A DNA stretch of 64,000 nucleotides from Mycobacterium sp. 236(2023) (GTDB taxonomy: Bacteria > Actinomycetota > Actinomycetes > Mycobacteriales > Mycobacteriaceae): contig NZ_JARSBP010000005.1 in assembly GCF_029623955.1 (NCBI RefSeq), positions 372,001-436,000 of the forward strand. The letters run 5' to 3'. The notes under the pieces were generated by a model that ran no database searches, was not told the DNA's origin, and saw nothing but the letters and a program-made list of their open reading frames with translations. Positions 50,631-59,591 of this stretch are shown one piece after another (the stretch's first letter is position 1; the number at the start of each line of letters is the position of its first letter). Made by a program: the position numbers and the translations under genes.

Positions 50631-51392
50631 TCATACTGCGGCGAAGCCGCCGTCGACCGGCAGGACGACGCCGTGGACGTTGCTCGCGCCCGGACCTGCC
50701 AGGAACACCACCGCCGCCGCCACTTCCTGCACGCTACTCATCCGGTGGGCGGGGATGCGCGCAAGGATCGGCGCGATGCCGTCGGCGAACTCCTCGTTGC
50801 GCTCCGTGGCGATCGGGCCAGGTGCCACGGCGTTGACCCGTACCCCGGACGGGCCGTACTCATCGGCCCACGACATCGTCAGCGAATGCATCGCAGCCTT
50901 GGTCATCCCGTACAGGGCCGAGCCGCTGGACCCGCGCAACCCGGAGGTCGACCCGATGTTCACGATGGAGCCGGTGCCGCGGCGCGCCATCGCCGGTCCG
51001 ACCAGTCCGGTCATCAGGATGGGCGCCGTGACATTGACCGCGAGGACCGACGCCAGTTGATTCTCGGTCAACCGGGAGGTCGGCTCCGGCTGCAGCAACG
51101 TGGCGGCATTGTTGACCAGGATGTCGATGGCGCCTCCAGCAGCGTCGGTGGCCGAAGCCACGAGTTCGGCGATGGCGCCGGCACCGGCGGCAAGATCGAC
51201 AGGTATGAATTCCGCACGCCCGCCGCGGGATTCGATCTGCTGCACGACGTGCTCGCCGCGGACGCGGGTTCGACCGGTGACGATCACGTGCGCGCCGGCT
51301 TCGGCGAGCGCGGCCGCGATACCTGCGCCGAGCCCGGAGGTGGAGCCGGTGACCAGCGCGGTGCGGCCGGCGAGAGTGTCGGAAGGATTCAT
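50631..51392 (-). CDS. Short-chain dehydrogenase/reductase
   Basis: 253 residues with classical SDR motifs: TGSTSGLGAGIA, ILVNNAATL, VNIGSTSGLRG (catalytic Ser), YGMTKAA (Tyr-x-x-x-Lys) and VFLAGPGASNVHGVVLPVDGGF. The TGRTR segment after strand 2 suggests NADP(H). ATG 51392 overlaps the stop of the upstream hydrolase gene (ATGA), so translation is coupled; the longer open frame is a shadow of that gene. Confidence 0.87.
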   Translation of the reverse strand: MNPSDTLAGRTALVTGSTSGLGAGIAAALAEAGAHVIVTGRTRVRGEHVVQQIESRGGRAEFIPVDLAAGAGAIAELVASATDAAGGAIDILVNNAATLLQPEPTSRLTENQLASVLAVNVTAPILMTGLVGPAMARRGTGSIVNIGSTSGLRGSSGSALYGMTKAAMHSLTMSWADEYGPSGVRVNAVAPGPIATERNEEFADGIAPILARIPAHRMSSVQEVAAAVVFLAGPGASNVHGVVLPVDGGFAAV

Positions 51393-52423
51393 CGGTGTGG
51401 ACCTTTCTGGGTGTTGAGATCGATGACAGCCGAGGCGAATGCCTCGGGTGCCTCTTGCGGAACGTTGTGACCGATCCCGTCGAGGACCCGGTGTTGGTGC
51501 CATCCGGTGTAGTGGGATCGGTAGGTCGCGCCGTCCTTGGCGGCGGCGTCGAAGTCGCTGCCGATCGTGATGGTGGGGACAGTGATGGGTGGCCTGGCGG
51601 CGAGACGGCGTTCGTCGGCGTCGAAGCGAGGTTCACCTGGCGCCAGGCTCTGGCGCCAGCGGTAGTTGTGGACAACGATGTCGACGTGGTCGGGGTTGTC
51701 GAACGCCGCCGCGCTCAGGTTGTAGGTGGCGTCGCTGAATCGCCATGCGGGGGAGGCGAGTTGCCAGATCAGCTTGTTGAACTCCCGGGTGTTCTCCCGG
51801 TAGCCGGCCTCGCCGCGCGGCGTGGCGAAGTAATACTGGTACCACCAGCCGTGCTCGGCCTGCGGGGGTAACGGCTCGAGATTGGCGACGAGGTCGACCA
51901 CGATGTATCCGCTGACGGCGATCAGGCCGGTGCATCGCTGGGGCCAGAGCGCGGCCACGACGTTGGCGGTACGGCCACCCCAGTCGTAGCCGGCCAGGAT
52001 CGCCGAGGGAATGTCGAGGGCATCCATCAGGGCCGTCACGTCGTGCGCGAGCGCCGCTTGCTGGCCGTTGCGCACGGTGCTGTCGGACAGAAATCGCGTG
52101 GAGCCGAAACCGCGAGCGTAGGGGACGATCACCCGGAAACCGCGGGCGGCGAGAATGGCGGACGCGTCCGCGTAACTGTGGATGTCGTAGGGCCAGCCGT
52201 GAAGCAGAATCACCGGAGTTCCGTCGCTGGGGCCGGCTTCGGTGTAGCCGACGCTGAGGTCGCCGGCGTCGATGTGTCTGACGGCACCCAACTGGTGCGT
52301 CGCACCAGGTGGGGGTGTCGACGCCACTGGATCTTCGATGGCAGGCGCGCATGCCGCCAACGTCGCCGCGCCGGCAGAGAGCGCGGCGAGCATGCCGAAA
52401 TGCCTTCTGCTCACGCCATTCAC
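51389..52423 (-). CDS. Exported alpha/beta hydrolase (epoxide-hydrolase-like), Tat lipoprotein
   Basis: 344 residues. Twin-arginine signal (SRRHFGM) with a lipobox TLAAC, so it is probably folded before export and lipid-anchored. The mature enzyme has HGWPYDIHSY (oxyanion), GYDWGG (nucleophile Asp, as in epoxide hydrolases and dehalogenases rather than Ser) and a late DGIGHNVPQEAPEAF His. First gene of the operon; divergent from a LysR regulator. The substrate could be an epoxide or haloalkane-like compound, which is inference from the Asp nucleophile. Confidence 0.83.
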   Translation of the reverse strand: MNGVSRRHFGMLAALSAGAATLAACAPAIEDPVASTPPPGATHQLGAVRHIDAGDLSVGYTEAGPSDGTPVILLHGWPYDIHSYADASAILAARGFRVIVPYARGFGSTRFLSDSTVRNGQQAALAHDVTALMDALDIPSAILAGYDWGGRTANVVAALWPQRCTGLIAVSGYIVVDLVANLEPLPPQAEHGWWYQYYFATPRGEAGYRENTREFNKLIWQLASPAWRFSDATYNLSAAAFDNPDHVDIVVHNYRWRQSLAPGEPRFDADERRLAARPPITVPTITIGSDFDAAAKDGATYRSHYTGWHQHRVLDGIGHNVPQEAPEAFASAVIDLNTQKGPHR

Positions 52424-52521
52424 AGGGAGCGTCCCATCGCGGGGGTGCCGGCTTCTGAACTCATGCCTCCATCACAGCCGCAACAAGCCATCAAGTCCAA
52501 CGATTGTTTTCGATAGCTGTC

Positions 52522-52536
52522 ATCTCCGATAGAGAT
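52522..52536. promoter_or_regulatory. LysR-type T-N11-A box
   Basis: ATCTC CGATA GAGAT is a perfect inverted repeat with five-base arms and fits the T-N11-A rule (T 52523, A 52535). It lies 11 bases before the lysR GTG in the 124-base divergent region. CGATAG also repeats at 52511 and 52527. Probably the LysR autoregulatory and activation site. Confidence 0.55.
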
Positions 52537-52547
52537 AGCCTGATGCC

Positions 52548-53444
52548 GTGGAACTGCGTCAGTTGGATCACTTCGTGGCGGTCGCCGACGAGCTGAGCTT
52601 CACCCAGGCGGCTCGGCGGGTCCACGTGGTGCAATCGGCACTGTCCACCTCCGTGGCCAAGCTCGAGCGCGAGCTCGGAGTCGAACTGTTCGACCGCACG
52701 CGTCAGCAGATCAGCCTCACTGCCGCGGGAGAGCGCTTTCGCACGCACGCCCAGGACGTCTTGCGTGCTGCCCGGACTGCCACCGAGTCCGTCGATGACT
52801 TTCGCGGGACAGTTTCGGGCACAGTTGAATTCGGCTCGCTGATTTCTTTCGGGCCGGTGGATGTCGCCCGCGCCCTCGGCGACTTCCATCGTGCGCACCC
52901 GTTCGTGCGACTCCGGCTCCGGCTGAGCCAGTCGGGCGCCTCCGCGTACCTTGCCGCGCTCATCGAGGGCTCGCTGGATCTGGCTTTGGTCTCGGTACCC
53001 AACCGGTTCCCGCCCCAGCTGCAGCTGCGGCTGATGTTCGAGGAGCCCATGATGTTCGTCTGTCGCGCCGACCATCCGGTCGCGCAGCGCAAACGCGTCG
53101 ACATCGCCGAGCTCGCCACCGAAGAGCTCGTCGGCTTTCCGCCGGAGTTCGGGCTGCGGGGCCTGATGGACGGCGCGTTCCATGCCGCAGGTGTCCAAGC
53201 CAACACCCTCTACGAAGTGCCGGCGGGCTTCCCTGTCGTCGCCGACCTGGTGGCCAACGGCCTCGGCACAGCGTTCATGCCCCGCTCCGAAGCCCGTCGA
53301 TTCAGCGACCTGACCGCAGTGGCATTACAGGACCCGGTGGTGTGGCAGGTGTATATCGCATCACCGCCGACGGCGCGGATGTCACCTGCGACCGCGCGGT
53401 TGGCCGCTACGCTGCTCGACGAGGCCGACCGCACCCGCCGGTGA
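52548..53444 (+). CDS. LysR family transcriptional regulator
   Basis: 298 residues. N-terminal LysR helix-turn-helix (LRQLDHFVAVADELSFTQAARRVHVVQSALSTSVAKLERELGVELFDRTRQQISLTAAG) and a two-lobed ligand domain. Starts at GTG 52548. Divergent from the hydrolase/SDR/esterase operon, which it probably activates when its co-inducer is present. Confidence 0.88.
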   Translation: MELRQLDHFVAVADELSFTQAARRVHVVQSALSTSVAKLERELGVELFDRTRQQISLTAAGERFRTHAQDVLRAARTATESVDDFRGTVSGTVEFGSLISFGPVDVARALGDFHRAHPFVRLRLRLSQSGASAYLAALIEGSLDLALVSVPNRFPPQLQLRLMFEEPMMFVCRADHPVAQRKRVDIAELATEELVGFPPEFGLRGLMDGAFHAAGVQANTLYEVPAGFPVVADLVANGLGTAFMPRSEARRFSDLTAVALQDPVVWQVYIASPPTARMSPATARLAATLLDEADRTRR

Positions 53445-53482
53445 TATCGACGAGTTGTGTCTCAAGCGCCTAGCCTGTCGGC

Positions 53483-54364
53483 ATGCTCACGGAACTCGTT
53501 GAACTGCCGGATGACTCGTTCCGCATGGGATCGATCGACTTCTACCCCGAGGAAGCCCCCGTCCACACGGTGACGGTGGAGCCGTTCTCGATCGAGCGTC
53601 ATCCGGTGACCAACGCGCAGTTCGCCGAGTTCGTCGACGCAACCGGGTACGTCACCGTCGCCGAGCAGCCGCTGGACCCGGCCAACTTCCCCGGTGTGCC
53701 CGCAGCGGAGCTGATCCCGGGCGCCTTGGTGTTTCACGCGACGGACGGGCCGGTCAACCTGCGCGACTGGCGCCAGTGGTGGACCTGGGGCCCGGGCGCC
53801 TGCTGGAGGCACCCGTTCGGACCCGAGAGCTCCATCGAGGACCGTCTCGATCACCCCGTCGTGCAGGTCGCCTATCCCGACGCCGCGGCCTACGCCGCGT
53901 GGGCCGGTCGTCGGCTGCCCAGCGAGGCCCAGTGGGAGTACGCCGCTCGAGCGGGCTCGCAGTCCGCCTACGCGTGGGGGGACGAGGTACGCCCGGACGG
54001 ACAGCTGATGGCCAACACCTGGCAGGGCAAGTTCCCGTACCTCAACGATGGTGCGCTCGGCTGGTCCGGCACCAGTCCGGTAGGAAGCTTCCCGCCCAAC
54101 GGTTTTGGACTCGTCGACATGATCGGCAACGTGTGGGAATGGACGACCACGCAGTACAGCCGTCATCATCGCGTCGACCAGCCCGCCGAGGGCGGCTGCT
54201 GCCCGCCGTCGTCGCCGTCGGGAGATCCGACCGTGAACCAGGCACTCAAGGGAGGGTCGCACCTGTGCGCGCCCGAGTACTGCCACCGGTATCGCCCGGC
54301 CGCCCGTTCGTCGCAGTCCCAGGACAGCGCCACGACGCACATCGGGTTCCGCTGCATCGCTTGA
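53483..54364 (+). CDS. Formylglycine-generating enzyme (FGE, SUMF1 family)
   Basis: 293 residues. It oxidises the active-site Cys of type I sulfatases to formylglycine. Family core is complete: LPSEAQWEYAARAG, GNVWEWTTT and the C-terminal GGSHLCAPEYCHRYRPAARSSQ, whose Cys 262 and Cys 267 are the copper-binding catalytic pair, about the same numbers as in the M. tuberculosis enzyme Rv0712. The target sulfatase, with CTPTR, is encoded at 55376, one GntR gene away. Confidence 0.92.
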   Translation: MLTELVELPDDSFRMGSIDFYPEEAPVHTVTVEPFSIERHPVTNAQFAEFVDATGYVTVAEQPLDPANFPGVPAAELIPGALVFHATDGPVNLRDWRQWWTWGPGACWRHPFGPESSIEDRLDHPVVQVAYPDAAAYAAWAGRRLPSEAQWEYAARAGSQSAYAWGDEVRPDGQLMANTWQGKFPYLNDGALGWSGTSPVGSFPPNGFGLVDMIGNVWEWTTTQYSRHHRVDQPAEGGCCPPSSPSGDPTVNQALKGGSHLCAPEYCHRYRPAARSSQSQDSATTHIGFRCIA

Positions 54365-54506
54365 CCGGGGTCGCGGGTGGCGAAACAAACGGCGTTCCGC
54401 CGCAGTAAACGCGCTGGCCTCGTCCTTTCCGGGATATCGAGGTGGCGTAACATTCGGTAATCCGCCACCCAGGCTCGGGATGGCTTTGAAATGGCACAGT
54501 GAACGC

Positions 54507-55307
54507 ATGCCACGGCGACCCAAGATCCCTCCGAAGGACTTTCCCCGTCCTTCGGTGCGGGAGTATGCGGGTACCCGCGCCGACGCGGCGCGGTGGGTCC
54601 GGGACACACTGCGCAGCCAGATCCTCGAAGGCGCCTTCGGCGGCCTGGCGGCGGCCCGGCCCGCGCTGCCGCCGGAGTCGGAGCTCGCTGCCGAGCTCGG
54701 CGTGAGCCGCAACGCGATCCGCGAGGCACTGGAACTGCTCCGTGGCGAAGGCCTGATCACCCGCGTCCAGGGCTCCGGAACGTTCGTCACCGGCGCCAAG
54801 CTGCGCCAACATCTCGACCGGTTGGAAGGACTGGCGGAATCACTTGCCGGGCATCAGCTTCCGGTGGACAACGAGGTCCTGTCGATTCGCGAGTCGACCG
54901 CGACACCGTTCGTCGCGGCCAAACTCCAACTGTCGGAGAACGACCCGATCCTGTTCATCGAGCGGCTCCGGTCGGTGGGTGGGCTGCCACTGTCTCTTGA
55001 CACCACATCATTGCGGTTCGGTGCGATCCCCGTCGACGCCGAGCTGGCACAGCGAGACGTCTTCGCGCTCATCGAACAGGAGCTCGGTGTGCGTCTGGGG
55101 TGGGCGGAGATCACTGTGGAATCGGTCGCGGCCGACTCCCGCACTGCCGAACTGCTCAAGATCCGTTCGGGAGCGCCATTGTTGCTGCTCCACAGACTCA
55201 CACATCTTGAGGACGGCACCCCGTTCGACCTCGAGACCGTCCGCTATCGCGGGGACCGGTGTTCATTGGTGACCACCGCCGCACGCGGTGACGCCCCGAC
55301 TCCCTAA
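54507..55307 (+). CDS. GntR family regulator with UTRA-type effector domain
   Basis: 266 residues. Winged helix near residues 30-95 (ARWVRDTLRSQILEGAFGG, LPPESELAAELGVSRNAIREALELLRGEGLITRVQGSGTFV) and a C-terminal UTRA-like domain (PILFIERLRSVGGLPLSLDTTSLRF). ATG 54507 is used; an ATG nine codons upstream (54480) is also in frame and neither has a strong ribosome-binding site. Lying between FGE and the sulfatase, it probably controls one or both in response to a sulfated or sugar ligand. Confidence 0.82.
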   Translation: MPRRPKIPPKDFPRPSVREYAGTRADAARWVRDTLRSQILEGAFGGLAAARPALPPESELAAELGVSRNAIREALELLRGEGLITRVQGSGTFVTGAKLRQHLDRLEGLAESLAGHQLPVDNEVLSIRESTATPFVAAKLQLSENDPILFIERLRSVGGLPLSLDTTSLRFGAIPVDAELAQRDVFALIEQELGVRLGWAEITVESVAADSRTAELLKIRSGAPLLLLHRLTHLEDGTPFDLETVRYRGDRCSLVTTAARGDAPTP

Positions 55308-55375
55308 AACGGGGCGCCACCACCTCACAAGCCCGTAAGGGTTATTTCGCAACCGAATTGAAAGGTGTATTCGTC

Positions 55376-56728
55376 ATGCCCGAACAACCCAACATCGTGT
55401 ATTTCCACGTCGACAACCTCGGAATGGGTGAGCTCGGCTGCTATGGCGGCGGAATCCTGCGTGGCGCCGACACCGCACGTGCAGATGCCTTCGCCGCGGA
55501 GTCGCTGAAGCTCTCGCACTTCGTCGTCGAGCCGCAGTGCACCCCGACCCGCTCGGCGTTGATGACCGGGCGGTACCCGATCCGCTCCGGAAACCACACC
55601 ATTGCCCTTGGCGGCAACGGTGGCGGCATCGTCGCCTGGGAGCGCACGATGGGTGACATCCTGTCTGAATCAGGCTACGCGACAGCATGCTTCGGCAAGT
55701 GGCACATCGGGGCGGAGGACGGCCGCTGGCCCACTGACCACGGATTCGACGAGTGGTACGGGCCGGCCCGCACCTACGACGAGTGCCTGTGGCCCGACGA
55801 TCCGTGGTACGACGCCGACCGTGACGGTTACTCCTACATGTACGACGGCACCAAGGCAGACGGTGTGACGACAACCGACCAGCAGCTGACCGTCAAGCTC
55901 AAGGGCCAGATGGACGGCGAATACGACCGCCGGGCCAAGGATTTCATGAAGCGCAGCGTCGAGGCGGGCAAGCCGTTCTACCTGTATCACAACCACTCGC
56001 TGATGCACTTCCCAATGGAGGTGCGTGAAGAGTTCAAAGGCAAGAGCACCAACGGCAACTGGGGTGACTCGCTGCTGATGCTCGACCACGACTTCGGCAG
56101 CATCCTCGACGCGCTGACCGAGCTGGGCATCGAGGACAACACCATCGTCGTGTTCGCCGGTGACAACGGCGCCGAGGACCACCTTGCCGGTCGGGGTACC
56201 GCGGGATTCTTCGACGGCTCGTACTTCAGCTCGGCTGAGGGTGGCATCCGGACGCCGTGCCTGATCCGCTGGCCCGGAAAGGTGACGCCACGTGAGAGCA
56301 ACGAGATGGTGCACGTCACCGACATGTTCCCGACGCTGCTGCGCTGGGCGGGCGCCGACATCCCGGAGGATCGCATCATCGACGGTATCGACCAGCGTGA
56401 GTTCTTCGCCGGCGCCGACGAATCCAAACGCGAGGGCTGCATGGTGTGGCTCAACGAGGAACTGCACGCCGTCAAGTGGTCGCAGTTCAAGATCAACTTC
56501 AAGCGACAGCAGCATTTTCACGACCCGGAGATCCCCCTGGGCTTCGCCCGCATCACCAACCTGCTGGAGGATCCGAAGGAACGTGAGGCGGTCAACCAGA
56601 CCTGGGTCCGGTGGTGGGTCATGCAGCACGCCTACCGGTTCATCCAGGAGTTCGACGAGAGCGTCAAGGTCGAGGAACTGATCCCGTCCGGAGCGCCCAT
56701 CGACTTCGTGCCCGCGCGCACGCAGTAG
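55376..56728 (+). CDS. Type I (formylglycine) arylsulfatase
   Basis: 450 residues. Sulfatase signature CTPTR (Cys 55, Pro 57, Arg 59) followed by SALMTGRYPIRSG; the Cys is the FGE target. Other metal and substrate residues: VDNLGMGELGCYG near the start (Asp-Asn where Asp-Asp is common), CFGKWHIG, and FAGDNGAEDH. It releases sulfate from an ester; no signal peptide, so it is probably cytosolic. ATG 55376 has AAAGG ten bases upstream. Confidence 0.9.
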   Translation: MPEQPNIVYFHVDNLGMGELGCYGGGILRGADTARADAFAAESLKLSHFVVEPQCTPTRSALMTGRYPIRSGNHTIALGGNGGGIVAWERTMGDILSESGYATACFGKWHIGAEDGRWPTDHGFDEWYGPARTYDECLWPDDPWYDADRDGYSYMYDGTKADGVTTTDQQLTVKLKGQMDGEYDRRAKDFMKRSVEAGKPFYLYHNHSLMHFPMEVREEFKGKSTNGNWGDSLLMLDHDFGSILDALTELGIEDNTIVVFAGDNGAEDHLAGRGTAGFFDGSYFSSAEGGIRTPCLIRWPGKVTPRESNEMVHVTDMFPTLLRWAGADIPEDRIIDGIDQREFFAGADESKREGCMVWLNEELHAVKWSQFKINFKRQQHFHDPEIPLGFARITNLLEDPKEREAVNQTWVRWWVMQHAYRFIQEFDESVKVEELIPSGAPIDFVPARTQ

Positions 56729-56737
56729 GTCCTGTCG

Positions 56738-58660
56738 ATGACCTCGCCGAAAAGCTACGGGGCCGAATCCATCACGATTCTGGAGGGGCTGGACGTCGTT
56801 CGCAAACGACCCGGAATGTACATCGGGTCGACGGGCGAACGCGGTCTGCACCACATGATCTGGGAGGTCGTCGACAACGGCGTCGACGAGGCGATGGCGG
56901 GCTGCGCGAGCCGCGTCGACGTGACCCTGATGGCCGACGGCGGTGTCGAGGTGATCGATGACGGTCGAGGGATCCCGGTGGCCGAACACGCCACCGGGAT
57001 CCCCACCATCGATGTCGTCATGACGCAGCTGCACGCGGGCGGCAAGTTCGACTCCGACTCCTACAGCGTGTCGGGCGGACTGCACGGCGTCGGTGTGTCC
57101 GTCGTGAACGCTCTGTCCACGCGGCTCGAGGTCGACATCTGCCGCGACGGTTTCGTGTGGTCGCAGTCATATGACCGATCCCTGCCCGGCACTCTCTCGC
57201 GCGGCCCGGTGACCTCGAAAACCGGTACTACGGTTCGATTCTGGGCTGACACCGACATCTTCGAGACCACGACCTACAGCGCCGAGACGGTCGCCCGCCG
57301 TCTCCAAGAGATGGCGTTCCTGAACCGCGGGCTGACGTTGACGCTCACCGACCTGCGGTCGGCCGACTCCGAGAAACGCACGTTTCATTACTCAGACGGC
57401 TTGATGGACTTCGTCAAGCACATCAATCGGACGAAGGATCCGATCCAGCCGTCGATCGTCGGCTTCTCCGGTGCCGGAACCGGCGTCGAGGTTGAGGTGG
57501 CGATGCAGTGGAACGCCGGTTACACCGAGTCGGTGCACACCTTCGCGAACACGATCAACACCCACGAGGGCGGCACACACGAAGAGGGGTTCCGGGCCGC
57601 GCTGACATCGGTGGTGAACAAGTACGCACGGGACAAGAAGTTCCTCAAGGACAAGGAAGCCAACCTCACCGGCGACGACATCCGCGAAGGTCTCGCCGCT
57701 GTGATCGCCGTGAAGGTCGCAGAGCCGCAGTTCGAAGGCCAGACCAAGACCCGGCTCGGAAACGCCGAGGTCCGATCGTGTGTGCAGAAGATCTGCCACG
57801 AGAACCTGACGCACTGGTTCGAAGCCAATCCGGCCGAGGCCAAGACAGTGATCACCAAGGTCACCTCCTCCGCCCACGCGCGCCTTGCCGCTCGCAAGGC
57901 CAGGGACCTCGTGCGGCGGAAGAGCGCCACCGATATCGGGGGTCTGCCGGGCAAGTTGGCTGATTGCCGTTCGACGGATCCGCAGAAGTGCGAACTGTAT
58001 GTGGTGGAGGGTGATTCGGCCGGTGGTTCGGCCAAGAGCGGCCGGGATTCGATGTTCCAGGCGATCCTGCCGTTGCGCGGCAAGATCATCAACGTCGAGA
58101 AGGCGCGCATCGACCGGGTGCTGAAGAACACCGAAGTGCAGGCGATCATCACCGCGCTGGGCACCGGCATTCACGATGAGTTCGACCTCGCCAAGCTGCG
58201 CTATCAGAAGATCGTGTTGATGGCCGACGCTGATGTCGACGGGCAGCACATCTCGACTCTGTTGTTGACGTTGTTGTTCCGGTTCATGAAGCCGCTTGTG
58301 GAAAACGGTCATATCTTCTTGGCGCAGCCGCCGCTGTACAAGCTGAAGTGGCAGCGTACGGAACCAGAGTTTGCGTATTCCGACCGCGAACGCGACGGCC
58401 TGCTCGAGGCGGGCCGTGCGGCGGGTAAGCGCATCAACGCCGAGGACGGTATTCAGCGGTACAAGGGTCTGGGTGAGATGGATGCCAAGGAGTTGTGGGA
58501 GACCACAATGGATCCGTCGGTACGGGTGCTGCGTCAGGTCACGCTCGACGACGCGGCGGCCGCTGATGAACTGTTCTCGATTCTGATGGGCGAAGACGTG
58601 GAAGCACGCCGCAGCTTCATCACGCGCAACGCCAAAGACGTTCGCTTTCTTGATATCTGA
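56738..58660 (+). CDS. DNA gyrase subunit B-like protein (paralogue, no adjacent gyrA)
   Basis: 640 residues: GHKL ATPase domain (EVVDNGVDEAMAG, DDGRGIPV, GGLHGVGVSVVNALS), transducer domain, and TOPRIM (YVVEGDSAGGSAKSGRD, ADADVDGQH) to the C-terminal tail. It aligns throughout with mycobacterial GyrB but lacks the roughly 35-residue acidic insertion I recall after TLTD in M. tuberculosis GyrB. The neighbours are a sulfatase and DUF202 genes, not recF or gyrA, so this is a second copy. M. smegmatis is known to have such an extra GyrB-like protein forming an atypical topoisomerase. Confidence 0.85.
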   Translation: MTSPKSYGAESITILEGLDVVRKRPGMYIGSTGERGLHHMIWEVVDNGVDEAMAGCASRVDVTLMADGGVEVIDDGRGIPVAEHATGIPTIDVVMTQLHAGGKFDSDSYSVSGGLHGVGVSVVNALSTRLEVDICRDGFVWSQSYDRSLPGTLSRGPVTSKTGTTVRFWADTDIFETTTYSAETVARRLQEMAFLNRGLTLTLTDLRSADSEKRTFHYSDGLMDFVKHINRTKDPIQPSIVGFSGAGTGVEVEVAMQWNAGYTESVHTFANTINTHEGGTHEEGFRAALTSVVNKYARDKKFLKDKEANLTGDDIREGLAAVIAVKVAEPQFEGQTKTRLGNAEVRSCVQKICHENLTHWFEANPAEAKTVITKVTSSAHARLAARKARDLVRRKSATDIGGLPGKLADCRSTDPQKCELYVVEGDSAGGSAKSGRDSMFQAILPLRGKIINVEKARIDRVLKNTEVQAIITALGTGIHDEFDLAKLRYQKIVLMADADVDGQHISTLLLTLLFRFMKPLVENGHIFLAQPPLYKLKWQRTEPEFAYSDRERDGLLEAGRAAGKRINAEDGIQRYKGLGEMDAKELWETTMDPSVRVLRQVTLDDAAAADELFSILMGEDVEARRSFITRNAKDVRFLDI

Positions 58661-58663
58661 GGC

Positions 58664-58996
58664 TCACAACAGCGGCATTACCAGATAGGCCACCACCAGA
58701 GCGGCCAACGCCAGCACCGCCGACCCGGCCCCCATCACCTCACGTCGGGCGGTCAGTGGTCGGGCCCTGAGCATGCGCCTGCGCCGGACCCCGATCAGAA
58801 ACACCACGGTGGTCACGACTGCGGCGGCGAGGCCGAGGAACAGGCGCTCGCGACCGTCAGCCAATGCGGCCATGTCCGGTTCCTTGAACATCAGTAGTCC
58901 GCCGGCAACCAGGGCCGCCAGTGATGTCCTGGCCCACGCCAGGTCCGTTCGTTCGAGCTGTAGGCCGCGGTCCTGCGCCAGCGCCTCGCGGGTCAT
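58664..58996 (-). CDS. DUF202 membrane protein
   Basis: 110 residues, start LQLERTDLAWARTSLAALVAGGLLMF, the DUF202 (YidH-like) signature, with three hydrophobic segments. Function unknown. It overlaps the following gene's stop by four bases, so the two DUF202 genes form an operon and may pair as a hetero-oligomer. It converges on the gyrB paralogue with a three-base gap. Confidence 0.82.
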   Translation of the reverse strand: MTREALAQDRGLQLERTDLAWARTSLAALVAGGLLMFKEPDMAALADGRERLFLGLAAAVVTTVVFLIGVRRRRMLRARPLTARREVMGAGSAVLALAALVVAYLVMPLL

Positions 58997-59367
58997 CGCC
59001 CACCCGTTGCGACCACGAGCGTCAGCGTCGCCAGGCCGATCAGCACCAGGCCGAGCGTCAGGTACAACGGGGTGGACGTGCGGGGCAGCGGCCGGTCGCG
59101 GCGCATGGCGTGGTCAACCTGATGCCATCGATGCAGGCCAACGCCGGCCGTCAGAACGGCGAGCACGCCCACAGCCGCGCCCAGCGCGTGCCGCAGGCCA
59201 GGCAGTCCCAGCTCCGGCAGGAAATGTGCCACTGCGACGGCGGCGGCCAGTAGCCCGAGAGCTGTGCGCTGCCATGCCAAGAATGTGCGCTCGTTGGCCA
59301 GCGTGAACCGGTAGTCCGGCTCGATGATCTCCGAGTCATGTTCGCCTGCAACAGCTTCGGTACTCAC
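58993..59367 (-). CDS. DUF202 (YidH-like) membrane protein
   Basis: 124 residues: a polar N-terminus, then YRFTLANERTFLAWQRTALGLLAAAVAVAHFLPEL, the family motif, and three membrane segments in total. First gene of the two-gene operon. Function unknown; the related bacterial YidH is an uncharacterised inner-membrane protein. The 224 bases upstream, toward the divergent ABC operon, hold no gene I can support. Confidence 0.82.
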   Translation of the reverse strand: MSTEAVAGEHDSEIIEPDYRFTLANERTFLAWQRTALGLLAAAVAVAHFLPELGLPGLRHALGAAVGVLAVLTAGVGLHRWHQVDHAMRRDRPLPRTSTPLYLTLGLVLIGLATLTLVVATGGR

Positions 59368-59591
59368 TGCACCAGTGTTCGCGCGTACCCGGCGCTGCGC
59401 CAGTGGCAGGGGGGTGGCGTAACCGAGCGTTCATCGCGGCGATCGTCCCGGATGCGGGTCCACTGGCGGATCGAGGGCCCGGCCCCGCGGCCACCTTGGC
59501 ATTCAACCCTCAAATGACCTGCGTTGATGGCGTAACTGCGGTGCAACCTTCAGTGACGGTGAGGTAACAGAAGGCATAAACCCTGGTACAG

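Noticed and set aside
55670..57085. 471-codon minus-strand open frame across the sulfatase and gyrB paralogue
   Set aside because: Both plus-strand genes are complete with catalytic motifs; the antisense frame is compositional.
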